A DNA stretch of 64,000 nucleotides from Cyprinodon diabolis. Its lineage: Eukaryota > Chordata > Actinopteri > Cyprinodontiformes > Cyprinodontidae. Made by a program: the position numbers and the translations under genes. The DNA is taken from NCBI GenBank assembly GCA_030533445.1, contig CM060080.1, positions 36,718,380 through 36,782,379 of the forward strand, read 5' to 3'. The notes under the pieces were generated by a model that had not been told where the DNA came from, searched no databases, and was given only the letters and a program-made list of their open reading frames with translations. Of the stretch, positions 44,901-57,015 are shown piece after piece; position 1 is the first letter of the stretch, and each line of letters begins with the position of its first letter.

Positions 44901-45646
44901 AGTTTGTGGTGGGGGGGTGAGAGATCACTGGATGAAATGTCTTTAATTGAGGAAAGAAGAGCTCCAATGATCCTCTCTGCTGTTCTCACCACTCTTAAGG
45001 AAATTATTCAGTCAGGGAGGGGTAATGCCATCCAAAACTATTCAACAATAAAATATGAACTACATGAACTGCATGTTTTAAACCATGACCGGTTTTGGCA
45101 TTGGGAACAATTCTGCACTGATGTTACTTTTCATCCAGGGTGTCGCTGCTGGTTATCTTTTCCTGTGATTTGTTTGTGGTAGAAAATGGGTTTTCATGTT
45201 TAGGTAACAGGCTTTTCCAGTTATCAGAGAAGAGCTCAGGAACAGCACTCTCTGGTGGCCAGGAGGAGGCAGCAGCAACAAACCACTATTGTGTTGATTT
45301 GATTTTTTTTAAGTGTATAAAATGAATACAATTGTAAATTTCTATTTTACTATTTAACCTGAGGTTTAGAATTTAATTGCATTAAATTATCATTAAGTTA
45401 TATAGATATTCCTAAATATGTGTGACTGATTGCCTTTTCCCTGCTGCTGTAATATCTGGGTTAGTTTTTTTTGTTTTTTTGTTTTATATCGTACAAAAAA
45501 AATCTTAGTTAATGAAATTCTTTTATTTCATGTAAAAGCTCATGCAGTGGATGCAGGTTGGTTTTGCTGCCCTCTGGTGGCCAAAAGTCTCATTTTAAAC
45601 AGTTTGATAACACCTTAATGACTTTTTTCTGCTCTTCTTCTCCCAG

Positions 45647-46270
45647 CAGGGGGAGAAATGAAATGGAAAGGCTTTCCTTAAACCAGAAGTGTGGGCTGAG
45701 AGGAGACGACGGCATTGGTCACTTTTCATCTGTCAAATTGTGTCTCTTGCTGCTGGAGACCAGTGGACCGCTTTAGCAGCAGTCTCTATCTGAAGAAGAG
45801 CCCGACTGTACAGGACTGTGTTTATTACTTACATTACTCGTTATTACTGTCTTTGTAATTATGGTTATTGTTTTGTTTGTTTGTTTTTTACCAACTATAA
45901 CTCAGTTTGTTTGTCGAAACAAGCGATGGAGACTTGTAGAGTATCTTGAAAAGTGCTTTAGGACCCCTGTGGAGAAGGGTGAAAGGAACGTAAACATGAG
46001 CCACTTGCATCTTATGGGTTTTTTTCTTCATGTTTTTGAACAAATTCAAGTCAGAAAAGAGACGCACTTTGGTTTTAGCGACGTGGCTTTTGTTTCACGT
46101 AGTGTGAGTGCTTCACCTGGATTTTCTTCTGTTGGAGACGGGGCGGCACTTCCGCCAGAAGAGGTTTAACTTATGGAGAAAGACTTGATGGGTTTTTTCT
46201 ACCTTTTTCAGCGAGTAATACATCTCTTTGCTTCATTAATGTTATTAAAAATAATTGATTTTTTTTATCT
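45647..46270 (+). other. mta1: mta1 3'-UTR terminal exon (predicted)
   Basis: A strong pyrimidine tract runs into ttctcccag|cag, with two adjacent acceptors at 45647 and 45650. The sequence beyond is non-coding and has an ATTAAA polyadenylation hexamer at 46244-46249 with T-rich sequence following. Splicing from the donor at 42761 would place the stop codon 40 nt before the last junction, too close to trigger nonsense-mediated decay under the usual 50-55 nt rule. The exon is an inference from signals; the 3' end near 46270 is approximate. Confidence 0.55.
46244..46249 (+). terminator. ATTAAA polyadenylation signal of mta1 (predicted)
   Basis: This is the commonest variant hexamer. It lies about 600 bases into the predicted terminal exon and is followed within 10-30 bases by a T-rich stretch (attgattttttttatctg). 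Confidence 0.45.
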
Positions 46271-49200
46271 GTCTTTGTCTTTTCCGTCCATGGAGGTGAT
46301 GCGTTAAACTTTGCACCAAACACTGCTGTTCCAGGATGTGGCCAGCATGTTTATTTTTCCCTACTCCACACCGGTATGCAAGCAGGGTATATGCAAATTA
46401 ACAGCGACTCTTCATTCCTAATGGCTTTCTATGTTTGTCAGTATTGGAGCAGATTTAAAGCTCGAGCCGTTCTTTGTTTTGTAAGCAAACACCTGAAATG
46501 AACTAAAAAGCAGGAATGCAACCTGCTTTCATGTCAAACCCTTTGTCAGTGTGTTTATTTTTTAATGTTCATAGAAAACATCACCAGCAATTAGCTTTTT
46601 TAAAGATGTTTTAAAACCACTCATGAAACATGTTTGCAGGTTAACACACAATTTTTAGGGCTATTAAAAATATAAATCATTGTGGAAACAACCTTGTCCT
46701 TAGAATGCGGGTATTTTCTTTATTCTTTAGAAGATTCCTGAGAGCTGTTTATAATGGAGCCGTCCAAACTTTGACACATTGTCCTAAAATTGTCCAAAAA
46801 AAACCAACAACAAATTGACCTCAACCTATTAAAAACATTTTGTTAAAAAAAATGTTTTAAATCCATAATCTTCACCTATTTAACAGTACAATAAAAAAAA
46901 AGAAAAATCAGTGTTGTCAATTTTATATTTTACTTTAGAGAAGTCGTTCCTAAATCATTCTCAGTCTCTAAAAATGATCAATGGGCTGAATAGTTCTGCA
47001 ATGTAAAGGTTGTGGGTTCCATTCCAGCCATTGAGTTTGAATGGGCAGATGTGTCTATTTATTAAATAAATACAACTAGAAAAGCTCTACATATAGTATT
47101 TAATGTATTCATCTGTGCTTTAAAAAAAAACAAACCAAAAAACGACATACAATGTCTTAAAGCATCAAGCGTTTTATATTTCTAAAGAGGAGAATGTATG
47201 TTGTTTGTATTCTTAAACTAATAGAGATATGGTCACAGAGTTTATTTAACCGGGCTAATTAAATGGGTGTGTCCAGGTTTCTCTCGGAATCAAAAGTTTG
47301 GATATCTGTAGTCTTTTTCCTCTTAAAAAAAAAAAGATGGCTCCTTGCCAGCATTTTGGAGACTTCTAGCTTAGAGTCAGATCCTTTATGTGTCTCATTG
47401 TGATGCGCTTCTGGTGTAAAAAACAAAACAAAAGTCACTCAATTGTTTGCAAGTCAAACTTCCCACCTCTGCAGTCCACCTACAATGACATGTCAGGCAA
47501 AACGAGCATTAAGACCACTGCTGTAACTTTGGAAGAGCTAAACCTGGGGCCACACTAAGCTACTTCTTGCCCCAAATGGATTAATAATTAAGTTCTTATA
47601 ATTATTCCCAAAGGCAAATTAAGCTAGTGAGATAGTATTTCCACCTATAATAAGTATTTTTATTATTTTTTATTTAATTGCTCAAACAAGCATAAACCGA
47701 AAAGTCTCTTAAGACATTTTTTTGCTGAAGCCAAAATGAAAATGCTTTTAAAAAGCCAACAAACGGCCTCTAAGACCGAGATTCAATCTCAACAAATACA
47801 TGAATAGAACAAAGAATACAGAAAACACTTTTCAAAGCATATTCACTCTTGAGTGAAATTTTTTTACATATTTAAATGGAATTGGATTGCTAAATCTAAC
47901 AGCAGTATGTTTTGTCTGAATCTCGAGAACAGCCTCTTAGCTCCCCCTACTGGAGAATTGCAGCACTGTTGCCAGTTACCATTTTGTATTTTTATGTCCT
48001 AGTGGCCTTTATTTTTCAATCATGGACGGAAGGGGAACAGATGCAACAAAGGGACTGAATTAAATTTAACCTCTTATCTAAATTTTTTTTAAATGCACTT
48101 TTATTAACTTTTTATTTCTAAATTGATTAGAATCCCTATTGGATTAGCTTCTGGCTGATCAGTGACATTTAGGTTCCTACTCAAAGAGTTTGCATTAATC
48201 TTATATTTTCTCCTTCATGCTTTTGTTGGGTAGCTCATACTTTAGGCTAACTTTTTGTTTTTGCTGTCTTTTCATCATTAAACCTTTTGAATATTTCTCA
48301 CACTCTTAAGTCATTTCAGACGCATCTATCTAGCAGGTTTCCTGTGTGTTTGCAGCCTTCAAAAAGTTCAGAACTTGTCCAGGCCCTCATCTTTTGGTGA
48401 CTTTTTTTGGTTCTTGGCTCAGGAACTTCTATTTTGGGCTTGTTTTGATCTCTATCAAATCCCTGGTCTGATGTTTCTGTTTGCGAGAAACTTAATATTT
48501 ATAGTACCTGCTGGAGATGACTGGTACTTAACCATGGAGACATGATCCGTTCCAGTCTGCTCCCGTCTACGATAAAATCGATTCTAAAAGCCAACTTAAT
48601 GACTTTCAGAGAGCCCTTTATTTGTCATCCAGCCTTTATATACCCAGGCATCTAGATTAGATCACCATAAACATTTTTTCTGTATTGGAAGGCTGCTCAA
48701 AATAGATGTCAGTGTAACAGTTGCATCATATATTACATTAATGCAGTAATTGAACACTATGCATATTTTATCAAACTGGGAGCATTAGACTGTGCTCTGC
48801 AGAAATCAATGCTTTATCAACAATATAATACTTGGTCAACAGGCATAGAGGGAACTTAGTTGAAAGATGTAAACTTTGATATTGAATATGGTGAGAAAAA
48901 CCACAGAATCCATATTCAGCTCTGTTATAACAGGAAACGTTTCTGGATTTTGGCTCATAGAAGAGAGTTTTTTAATAAAACACCAGTGTTGTCTTGAATT
49001 TAAATTGATCTTTTAGTTTAAGCAATTTGGACTGAGACAAGAGAAGGAGTGTAATCTCTATATCCTATATTGTGGATGACTTTCTCCTTTTTCGTAAAAT
49101 AAGTGGATTTATGTTCCTACTATAATAAGTAAAAGTTATAAGTAAACTTATATACTATTTAAGTAATAAGTAATATTTAAGTTTACTTTTTAATCTGGTG

Positions 49201-50473
49201 TTACAGGTTCTTAACAGAAATAAAAGCCTTCAACCTAAACTTTAGTTAACTTTGACTAACCAATCTATTTAAAAAATGCTAACTATTTCTGATCTAGAGA
49301 AAGAAAAAACAGTTTTAGCTATTTTTTTGTTGGAAAGAGAGACAATTACAAAGACTGAACAGTTACAATATTCCGATTTGTGATTTTTTATCTGGAAGAA
49401 AAAAAAATCACAGACTTGTACAGCTTTTAATGAGGATTCCTAGTAATTCATTAATGATATAGCAGATTCAGAGCAATGGCTTAAATAGCTAAATGTGTAG
49501 AGAAAGGGACACATTTAAATTGGATATCTGCTCTAAATCTGGACTTTCTGGGCAGTAAAAATAAAACAACTAGGAAGGTGATGAAAGATGGGTAATTAAG
49601 CATAAATTTTTTTTTCATACACCAATTACGTTTTTTTTAATCCAGAGAATACAAACATAACATTTTATTTTAGAGCCAAACAGAATAAAGCAAATCTACT
49701 AAAGAGGGGCAGTGGTGAATAGATCAGAGAGATGAATCATCCGAGCAAGGAAATGATGGAGCATCAGTTGGGACATGGTCCAATAAACAGGTCTGCTCAA
49801 ACAGAGCAAGTGAAGGAAATAGTTGTGGTAATTTTTTTGTTGGGTAATAAAGGATATTGCTTGAAAAAAAAGTATTCCACTAATAAAAATGCCTGACTTG
49901 ATAACTGAGAGGTTTCCTGAATGGCCAGCTCTTATAGGAGACGGATGAAGAAAACGTGTTTGAAGTCCTTTTTTAATAGAACCAGTTGACTCCATCCAGT
50001 CATCGAGTCATAATTAAGAATAATATGAAAATAAGGCTAAAAGGAACGAAGCAAACAAGCTCAAGAAAGATGAAGAGAGGGCTGTACAGGTGGAGAGTGA
50101 ATATGCAAAGCAGTTCAATCTGAAACACATTCTGTGCTCTTCCACCTTCATTATACAAAAGAAGAAAAAACTTGAACCTTCATCTTATTTTTTTCATCAG
50201 TTTGGATTTGTTAAATATAGTCGCAGGTTCAGGATTGGCAGCTTCTTTACGAACTTCCCAAACTTCCTTGTGGAAGGTGGAAGCCAGAGGACTTAAACTC
50301 TAGTCCTGTTGTGATGTCATCTTGCAACTTTTTATGTCCAAAGTTAAACGCTACGGATTAGAGCTGGACTATTTATTTGTTTAAACAATGCTGTGATTTG
50401 ATTATGATTTTGCTATACGCTAACCACCAACAGGTAATGGTTAAAAACAGGTTAATGTTTCACTACAGACTAT
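46271..50473. other. Intergenic region downstream of mta1, no recognised content
   Basis: AT-rich sequence with short homopolymers. I found no credible exon, RNA gene or transposon terminus. The reading frames present are under 100 codons and resemble no family I know. Confidence 0.6.
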
Positions 50474-51381
50474 GGGCCGGATCTATCAAAGGTTTGCGTG
50501 TATAAAAACGTGAGCTATTTCTCTGCGCACGCTAAAAAATGTACAAACTGTTCTATCAACAGCGTGCTAAAAGGATTTTGTCTTTAAAACGTGCTAAATA
50601 GCGCCTCTTATCCATTTAGTACTTTTTCTGCATTGAATATGCAATATGGGGCGTTTACACGCAAAAGTGCGTTTGTGGGAGGAGAACATGTAAATATATT
50701 AATTTAGCACTCGCAAAGTGATTTATCAAACCTGAAAGCAATTTTGCTAACGGTATCTGACTCTATATTTAACATCTTTCAAAAGAAGGTCCAAATGGTC
50801 TGTATGCGTAATTGCGCACACATGGCAGCGGTTATTGTCGCAAGGAGACATCGAAATGAAGCAAGGAGACGCAGAGAACGCATTTTTTCACTCCGTGTGA
50901 ATATTGTTGCAATGAACGAGGAAACGATCATCAAAACATATCGTTTATCCAGCATTGCCATTTTGGAGCTGTTGGTGGAACTCCGAATGGATTTGGAGCC
51001 AGCCACAAGGAGGACCCACGCAATACCAGATATCACAAAACTCCTTGCAAATTGCACTTTTTTGTATCTGGGTCATTCCAGCGTACGATTGCAGCGAGAG
51101 CTGGGATCTCGTTTTTCAGAAGTGCTGTCCGACGTTCTAAATGCCATGTTGCCCTGACGCCCTACCGGAGAACCCCGACCTCCCCCCTGCGCCTGTGGAG
51201 CAACATGCCAATGCTGCGGGGATGCGTACGCGCAGTAATCTCATCCACAGTCACTTCTTGTGAGCCATTTGGTATGTGCATTTTAATACAGGCCAATACA
51301 AAACACCTGTTTTTTTTTTTTACTGCAATGAAGTAGAAATTCAGCCACATACCACCTTAGGGAATTAAGGTTGCCAAAATT

Positions 51382-51424
<43 letters not shown>

Positions 51425-51692
51425 TGTTTTTGGAGGGGGTGGGGGTGTCACTCTAAAATGTAAATTTCTTAATGCACTAGTTTGTACAAACTACAAATTA
51501 CTTTGCCGCAAACCACAAAACGCGCAAAACTATCATTTAAATAGGGTGTCTCCAACAGTTTTGCACCTGCCACCAGTTACGCAATCACTCTTGTTAAATC
51601 ACCTACAAACCATGGTTCAGCCCCTCGCGCAAAATTCCAGTTTGCGAGCGCAAATTACTGCACCGAAAATTGGATCTTGATAAATCTGGCCC
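50474..51692 (+). mobile_element. PIF-Harbinger element, decayed
   Basis: Termini gggccggatctatcaa and (reverse) gggccagatttatcaag are inverted repeats flanked by TAT (50471-50473 and 51693-51695), a 3-bp duplication as used by PIF-Harbinger. The interior encodes a partial Harbinger transposase (50804-51157) and a TA microsatellite (51386-51413). Confidence 0.85.
50804..51157 (+). pseudogene. Harbinger-type transposase fragment (N-terminal part)
   Basis: The plus strand encodes NEETIIKTYRLSSIAILELL, then LEPATRRTHAIPDITKLLAN and a continuation resembling the helical N-terminal part of HARBI1-like nucleases, where the usual sequence is of the form YRLS...L...TRRSHALS. The next frame (51052-51150, GSFQRTIAARAGIS) continues the homology, so a frameshift lies near 51070. 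No DDE catalytic region is recognisable. Confidence 0.7.
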
Positions 51693-52521
51693 TATGTCAT
51701 TGAGAGCTTATTGCACAGAGCTGTGTCACAGGTACTGCTGCAGGAGACGTGTTTACTTCTGCTTTCATCCACATGGTTTCATGCTAGCTCCACACAGGAC
51801 ACCCAGTCCATGTGTATTACTGTCACCGACAGGGCTGGAGGGAGAAATTCAGTGTCTTTTGCTAAATGTATTGAGGCTAAAACTGAGGACCTCTGTGATT
51901 TGAAAACTGCATTTTGTTAAATTGTATTATATTGAAAATGCAGTTAATTGGCCAGCCCTACTGCTGAGTCATAGGACTGAGTAACCTTCTCATTGGGGTT
52001 GTCAAAAGTGTCACTGTATCCGGATACAATACTGATTAGGCTTTAGGTATTGACAAGTGTTTTTTTTGCATATTTTTGCTATAGCTGGTTTTAGATTTCT
52101 AGTTTATTTGCACACTAAAAAAAGGTCCCTAAAAGAACCTACAAATATTGTCAAATTGTGTTATTGTTGGGATATTTATTTTATATTTATTTCCACACTT
52201 ATGTTACTACTATTCAATTCTATTCAGTTTATTTATATAGCGCTAATTCACAACCCATGTCCTCTCAAGGAACTCTACAGTTCAACCAGATCATACAATC
52301 AAATTGATTCAATGTTTTCTAATCTAAGAAAAAACAGCTGATTGCATCGACTCATTGACTCAAAGGTATTCTGAGAGGTTGAGAGGAAAAACTCCATTTT
52401 AACAGGAAGAAACCTGCAGCAGAACCAGGCTCAGTGTGAGCGGCCATCTGCTGAGGCCGACTGGGACTCAAAGAGACATAAGCAGAGATACAAAAAGCAG
52501 AAGAGGTACAAAAGGCAACTA

Positions 52522-54168
52522 CAGTCAGGTCCATAAATATTGGGACATCAGCACAATTCTAATCTTTTTGGCTCTATACACCACCACAATGGATTTGAAA
52601 TGAAACAAACAAGATGTGCTTTATCTGAAGACTTTCAGCTTTAATTTGAGGGTATTTACATCCAAATCAGATGAACTGTGTAGGAATTACAACAGTGTGT
52701 ATGTGCCTGCCACTTTTTAAGGGACGAAAAGTAATGGGACAGATTAATAATCATAAATCAAACTTTCACTTTTTAATACTTGGTTGCAAATCCTTTCCAG
52801 TCAATTACAGCCTGAAGTCTGGAAGGCACAGACATCACCAGACGCTGGGTTTCATCCCTGGTGATGCTCTGCCAGGCCTCTACTGTAACGGTCTTCAGTT
52901 CCTGCTTTTTCTTGGGGCATTTTCCCTTCAGTTTTGTCTTCAGCAAATGAAATACATGCTCAATCGGATTCAGGTCAGGTGATTGACTTGGCCATTGCAT
53001 AACATTCCACTTTTTTCCCTTACAAAACTCTTTGGTTGCTTTCGCAGTATGCTTTGGGTCATTGTCCATCTGCACTGTGAAGCGCCGTCCAATGAGTTCT
53101 GAAGCATTTGGCTGAATATGAGCGTATAATATTGCCCGAAACACTTCAGAATTCATCCTGCTGCTTTTGTCAGCAGTCACATCATCAATAAATACAAGAG
53201 AACCCGTTCCATTCGCAGCCATATACATGCCCACGCCATGAAACTACCACCACCATGCGTCACTGATGAGGTGGTATGCTTTGGGTCATGAGCAGTTCCT
53301 TTCCTTCTCCACACTCTTCTCTTTCCATCACTCTGGTACAAGTTGATCTTGGTCTCATCTGTCCAAAGGATGTTGTTCCAGAACTTTGAAGGCTTTTTTA
53401 GATGTTGTTTGGCAAACTCTAATCTGGCCTTCTGGTTTTGAGGCTCACCAATGGTTTACATCTCGTGGTAAACCCTCTGTATTCACTCTGGTGAAGTCTT
53501 CTCTTGATTGTTGACTTTGACACTCATACACCTACCTCCTGGAGAGTGTTCTTGATCTGGCCAACTGTTGTGAAGGGTGTTTTCTTCACCAGGGAAAGAA
53601 TTCTTCGGTCATCCACCACATGGTTTTCTGTGGTCTTCCGGGTCTTTTGGTGTTGCTGAGCTCACCGGTGCGTTCTTTCTTCTTAAGAATGTTCCTAACA
53701 CTTGATTTGGCCACAGCTAATGTTTTAGCTATCTCTCTGATGGGTTTGCTTTGATTTTTTAGCCTAATGATGGCTTGCTTTACTGATAGCGACAGCTCTT
53801 TAGATCTCATATTGAGAGTTGACAGCAACAGATTCCAAATGCAAATAGCAGACTTGAAATGAACTCTGGACCTTTTATCTGCTCCCTGTAAATGGGATAA
53901 TGAGGGAATAACACACACCTGACCATGGAACAGCTAAGCAGCAGATTGTCCCATTACTTTTGGTCCCTTAAAAAGTGGCAGGCACATATACACACTGTTG
54001 TAATTCCTACACCGTTCATCTGATTTGGATGTAAATACCCTCAAATTAAAGCTGAAAGTCTGCAGATAAAGCACATCCTGTTTGTTTAATTTCAAATCCA
54101 CTGTGGTAGTGTATAGAGCCAAAAAGATTAGAATTGTGTTGATGTCCCAATATTTATGGACCTGACTG
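52522..54168 (-). mobile_element. Tc1-like transposon, decayed
   Basis: Inverted termini of about 215 bp begin cagtcaggtccataaatatt; TA flanks both sides (52520-52521 and 54169-54170). The length of 1647 bp is normal for Tc1. The minus strand carries a broken transposase between the long terminal repeats. The insertion splits a LINE 3' region at caac|tcaacc. Confidence 0.93.
52773..53918 (-). pseudogene. Tc1-like transposase, frame-disrupted
   Basis: The N-terminal HTH is at 53820-53620 (KELSLSVKQAIIRLKNQSKP, IREIAKTL, then RPGRPQKT). The C-terminal catalytic part is at 53234-52773, with VQMDNDPKHTAKATKEF (second Asp) and [17 protein letters not shown] (Glu). The first catalytic Asp region lies near 53365-53340 in another frame. 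The coding sequence is therefore interrupted at least once between the two parts and is not functional. Confidence 0.88.
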
Positions 54169-54339
54169 TATCAACCAGCTCCACAGGCGGCCCCGTCCAG
54201 GAAACACACAGCCAGGCAGACGAGCTCCGAGCCAGCTCCCATGTCAGAGGATGAAGAGAGCACATACAGGTAGTCACAGTCAGAGAAACAGGACTACAAT
54301 GAAAAGTAGGCCAAGCTCCAACATCCACAAAACATAGGA

Positions 54340-55120
54340 GTTGATAACAGCATTCTGTAAAAGTTTAAAAAAACAATCCACTGGACTTGGTTTCCAAGGT
54401 TTGAAGACGTTTCGCGTCTCCTACAGGAAGCTTTCTCAATTCAAATGTCTGTTCAAGTTGTTTGAGATAGTCTATTATTTTCTTTTTGTAGCCATTGGTT
54501 GGATCTCTTTTTAAGAATTCCTACGTATTAGTGTTGTTCAGTAGAGTGATAATTTTGTCCTGGTAGTCTGAGGTGTTGAGGACCACGGTTCATCTTCCTT
54601 TGTCTGCTGGAAATATGGTGATGCTTTGGTCCTGGCTAATGGATGTTATGGCTTTCATTTCCTGGGGTGTGGGGTTGGAAGAAGGTGGTTTGGCGCTGCA
54701 CAGGGTAGCTGTTACCTTCATTCTGAGATGCTCTGCCTCCGTTTCAGCCAGGTTATTGTTCCTGATTGCCGATTCAGTGGCAGTGATCAGTTCCACAATG
54801 GGTATTTCTTGTGTACAAATGGCAAAATTCAGGCCTTTACTCAGTACATCCATCTCTGGTTTTGTCAGTAGTCTGCTAGACAGGTTTTTGACCCACTTGT
54901 CCTCGACCTCGATGCTGGAGTTTTCCTCCTGAGTCATGTTGCTCTCTTGTTTAAACGCTGCTTTCTGTTGTAATTTTTTGAATTTTGCTTTTTGTCTTTC
55001 TTTTGTTTTTTGATGTTGTGAAAGCTTGACCTTATTGACAAACATGGCAACTTCTTCAAACAAGGTTTTGGAGAGAAGTTTGGATAGCTTCTGCCTTGTC
55101 TGATCTGTTTGCTTTGCCTT
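54340..55120 (-). pseudogene. Penelope-like retroelement fragment
   Basis: The minus strand reads DKWVKNLSSRLLTKPEMDVL, SKGLNFAI, then ITATESAIRNNNLAETEAEH and ITSISQDQSITIFPADKGR. It continues after a stop as DYQDKIITLLNNTNT and FLKRDPTNGYKKKIIDYLKQ. This order is that of the region before the RT core in fish Penelope-like elements. It breaks off near 54430, next to gaagacgtttcgcgtctcc, a motif I associate with PLE ends. No RT core or GIY-YIG endonuclease remains. Confidence 0.75.
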
Positions 55121-55731
55121 AAAAGTAGACAGGGTGTCTGCCTCACAGACTAAAACTGGTAGTTGGTTCCACAGGAGAGGAGCCTGATAACTAAAAGATC
55201 CGCCTCCCATTCTACTTTTAGAAATTCTAGGAACCACTAGTAAACCTGCAGGTTGAGAGCGAAGTGCTCTGTTAGGAACATAAGGAACAATCAGATCTCT
55301 GATATCAGATGGAGCTTGGCCATTTAAGGCTTTATATGTGAGAAGGAGGATTTAAAAGGTAGTGAATGAAGGGAAGCCAGGATAGGAGAGATAAGATCTC
55401 TCTTTTTAATTTTCATCAGAACTCTGGCTGCAGCATTTTGGATCAGCTGAAGACTTTTAACAACATACAGTTTGTGGACTTTAGATATTTGCTAATAAAC
55501 TGAGCAGTTAAACAAGATAATCTGCCAAAGGAACGAGTATGTGTGCCCTTAAAATAGGATAATGCATATTATCCACTTCAAATAGGAATTTTTTTCTTAT
55601 TCTAAATGTAATTTATCTTATTCCAGTAGAAATTTGTCCTAACTACCTGCTCAAATCAAGGGAAAATACAATTTTTTCAAGGGGAAATAACTTATACTTC
55701 AATTTTTGTAGTGTGTGCTTTTCAGAGGTGT

Positions 55732-56272
55732 CAAGTAACAAAGTACAATTACTTTATCACTGTACTTAAGTACACTTTTTAGGTATCTGTACTTTACTCC
55801 ATTACTTATTTTTCCTCCTACTTCTGACTTCTACTCATTACATTTTCATACTAAGATCTGTACTTTCTATTCCTCATTATTCAGTTTAATGTTTATAAAT
55901 TGGCACCATCCACATCTAGTGAAAACTTGTATAATTGGATGAGTCATATAATGCAAACAGGCGAGAGAGTATCGGGAGATGGAGAAGGAGACCAACAAGA
56001 CCTCCCTCATCCTTGGCCCTATCTATAAGATTTTTTTTTTAAATAGTCAAAAAAACTGAGCTTTCAATTCATAAAGTGGCATCTGGCTGTTTCTTTTTTT
56101 TAAAGGTTACTTTATACTTTTATACTTTAAGTAGTTTTTGGAGCTCATACTTTTTCACTTTTACTTGAGTAAAGAGGTCAAGTTGATACTTCAACCTTTA
56201 CCAGAGTGTTTTAAACTGCAGTATCCATACTTCTACTTAAGTAACCAATGTTTGTACTTTTGAAACCACTGG
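55732..56272. mobile_element. hAT-like MITE rich in GTACTT motifs
   Basis: Left end tcagaggtgtcaagtaac and right end (reverse) ccagtggtttcaaaagtac are imperfect inverted repeats. TGCTTTT precedes (55726-55732) and follows (56273-56279) the element, consistent with a target duplication. The interior has many short acttaagta/tacttaagt motifs. Confidence 0.65.
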
Positions 56273-56276
56273 TGCT

Positions 56277-56683
56277 TTTAGTGCAGGGGCCATAAAAGGG
56301 GCCAAGACCTGGTGGCAGTAGCGCCACCAAGGGATGGCCAGGGGTGGCCACAGCCACCCTGTGCAATGCCCTGGCCACCCAGCTGGCCACCCCACTCACC
56401 AGTGTAAATTGTAATAGCATCAGTTTATCATTTCAACCCATTATGCACATCCAGCGGCGTAACATTAAAAATCTCATAATAAACCAAGATATGAGGAGGT
56501 GTTTACTTAAGTCTTTATGATTTCTACAAGCAGGTTTACCACAATATTAGATTCAAACCCTGAAATGATGGCTTTTAGTTTCAGTGTGCCACCCCAAGAT
56601 TTTTAGTGGCCCCATCTGCCCCCCCTCATAAAACATTTCTGGCAGTGCCACTGCCCGGTGGGCCCCTGTATAGAACCGCCGGT
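56277..56683. mobile_element. Probable degraded hAT-like element
   Basis: Left sequence gtgcaggggccataaaaggg and the right end (reverse of ggtgggcccctgtatagaac) share an aggggcc-type inverted motif. The interior has an imperfect tandem of ggccacc/tggccac around 56335-56395. Boundaries are uncertain. Confidence 0.4.
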
Positions 56684-56689
56684 GAAGAA

Positions 56690-57015
56690 CCAAGTGAAGC
56701 TCAGGCGCTCCACTTGCAGACCATCATGCACCGATCAGCAGTTTGGCGGTCAGTCCAGAAGAGCTGCGGTGAAGAAACGGTTAAGCAAAGCTTAGAGCAG
56801 CGTGAGTCCATCTGAGCATGTGCCGCTGCCGCCGCTGCTGCAGTGAAGGAAATGTGTGGATTTCAATAGAAGAGACCGGAGACACCGCACAGGGGAAGCC
56901 GGGGTGGTGGTGGGGGAGGAGGGTGACAGCCGAGAGACGCGCAGACCGACACATCCTGACTGAGCGACCTGACCGAGGGATGAGCGGGTCCGCCTGGATA
57001 GAGATCCATCAGAAG
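56690..57015 (+). promoter_or_regulatory. CpG-rich block, possible promoter and first exon of an unidentified gene
   Basis: The composition changes abruptly to GC- and CpG-rich. Near its end an ATG in fair context (gagggATGA, at 56980) opens a short frame, MSGSAWIEIHQK, running to aag|gtaaaa at 57016, a plausible donor. I cannot match this peptide to a protein and see no second exon in the window, so the block could equally be a non-coding first exon or a chance island. Confidence 0.35.

Larger units (their letters stand above)
42761..45646 (+). other. 3'-UTR intron of mta1 (predicted)
   Basis: Runs from the donor gctgag|gtgaga to the predicted terminal exon. It contains a strong 76-bp hairpin (43353-43428), a MITE-related segment (44278-44355), a dispersed repeat (44435-44530) and a second (44635-44900). 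42761-43340 and 44900-45640 show nothing recognisable. Confidence 0.5.
52204..55500 (-). pseudogene. LINE remnant (Rex/L2-like) interrupted by a Tc1 and a Penelope-like fragment
   Basis: In the minus direction, 55480-55125 encodes an RT C-terminal region ([15 protein letters not shown] sequence, then SRMGGGSFSYQAPLLWNQLP and EADTLSTFKAK). Its 3'-UTR-like sequence resumes at 54320-54170 and, after the Tc1 element, at 52520-52204, ending in the retroposon tail seen also at 42340-42536. The Penelope-like piece occupies about 54340-55120. The order is consistent with one old LINE copy hit twice, but that it was a single copy is inference. Confidence 0.6.
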
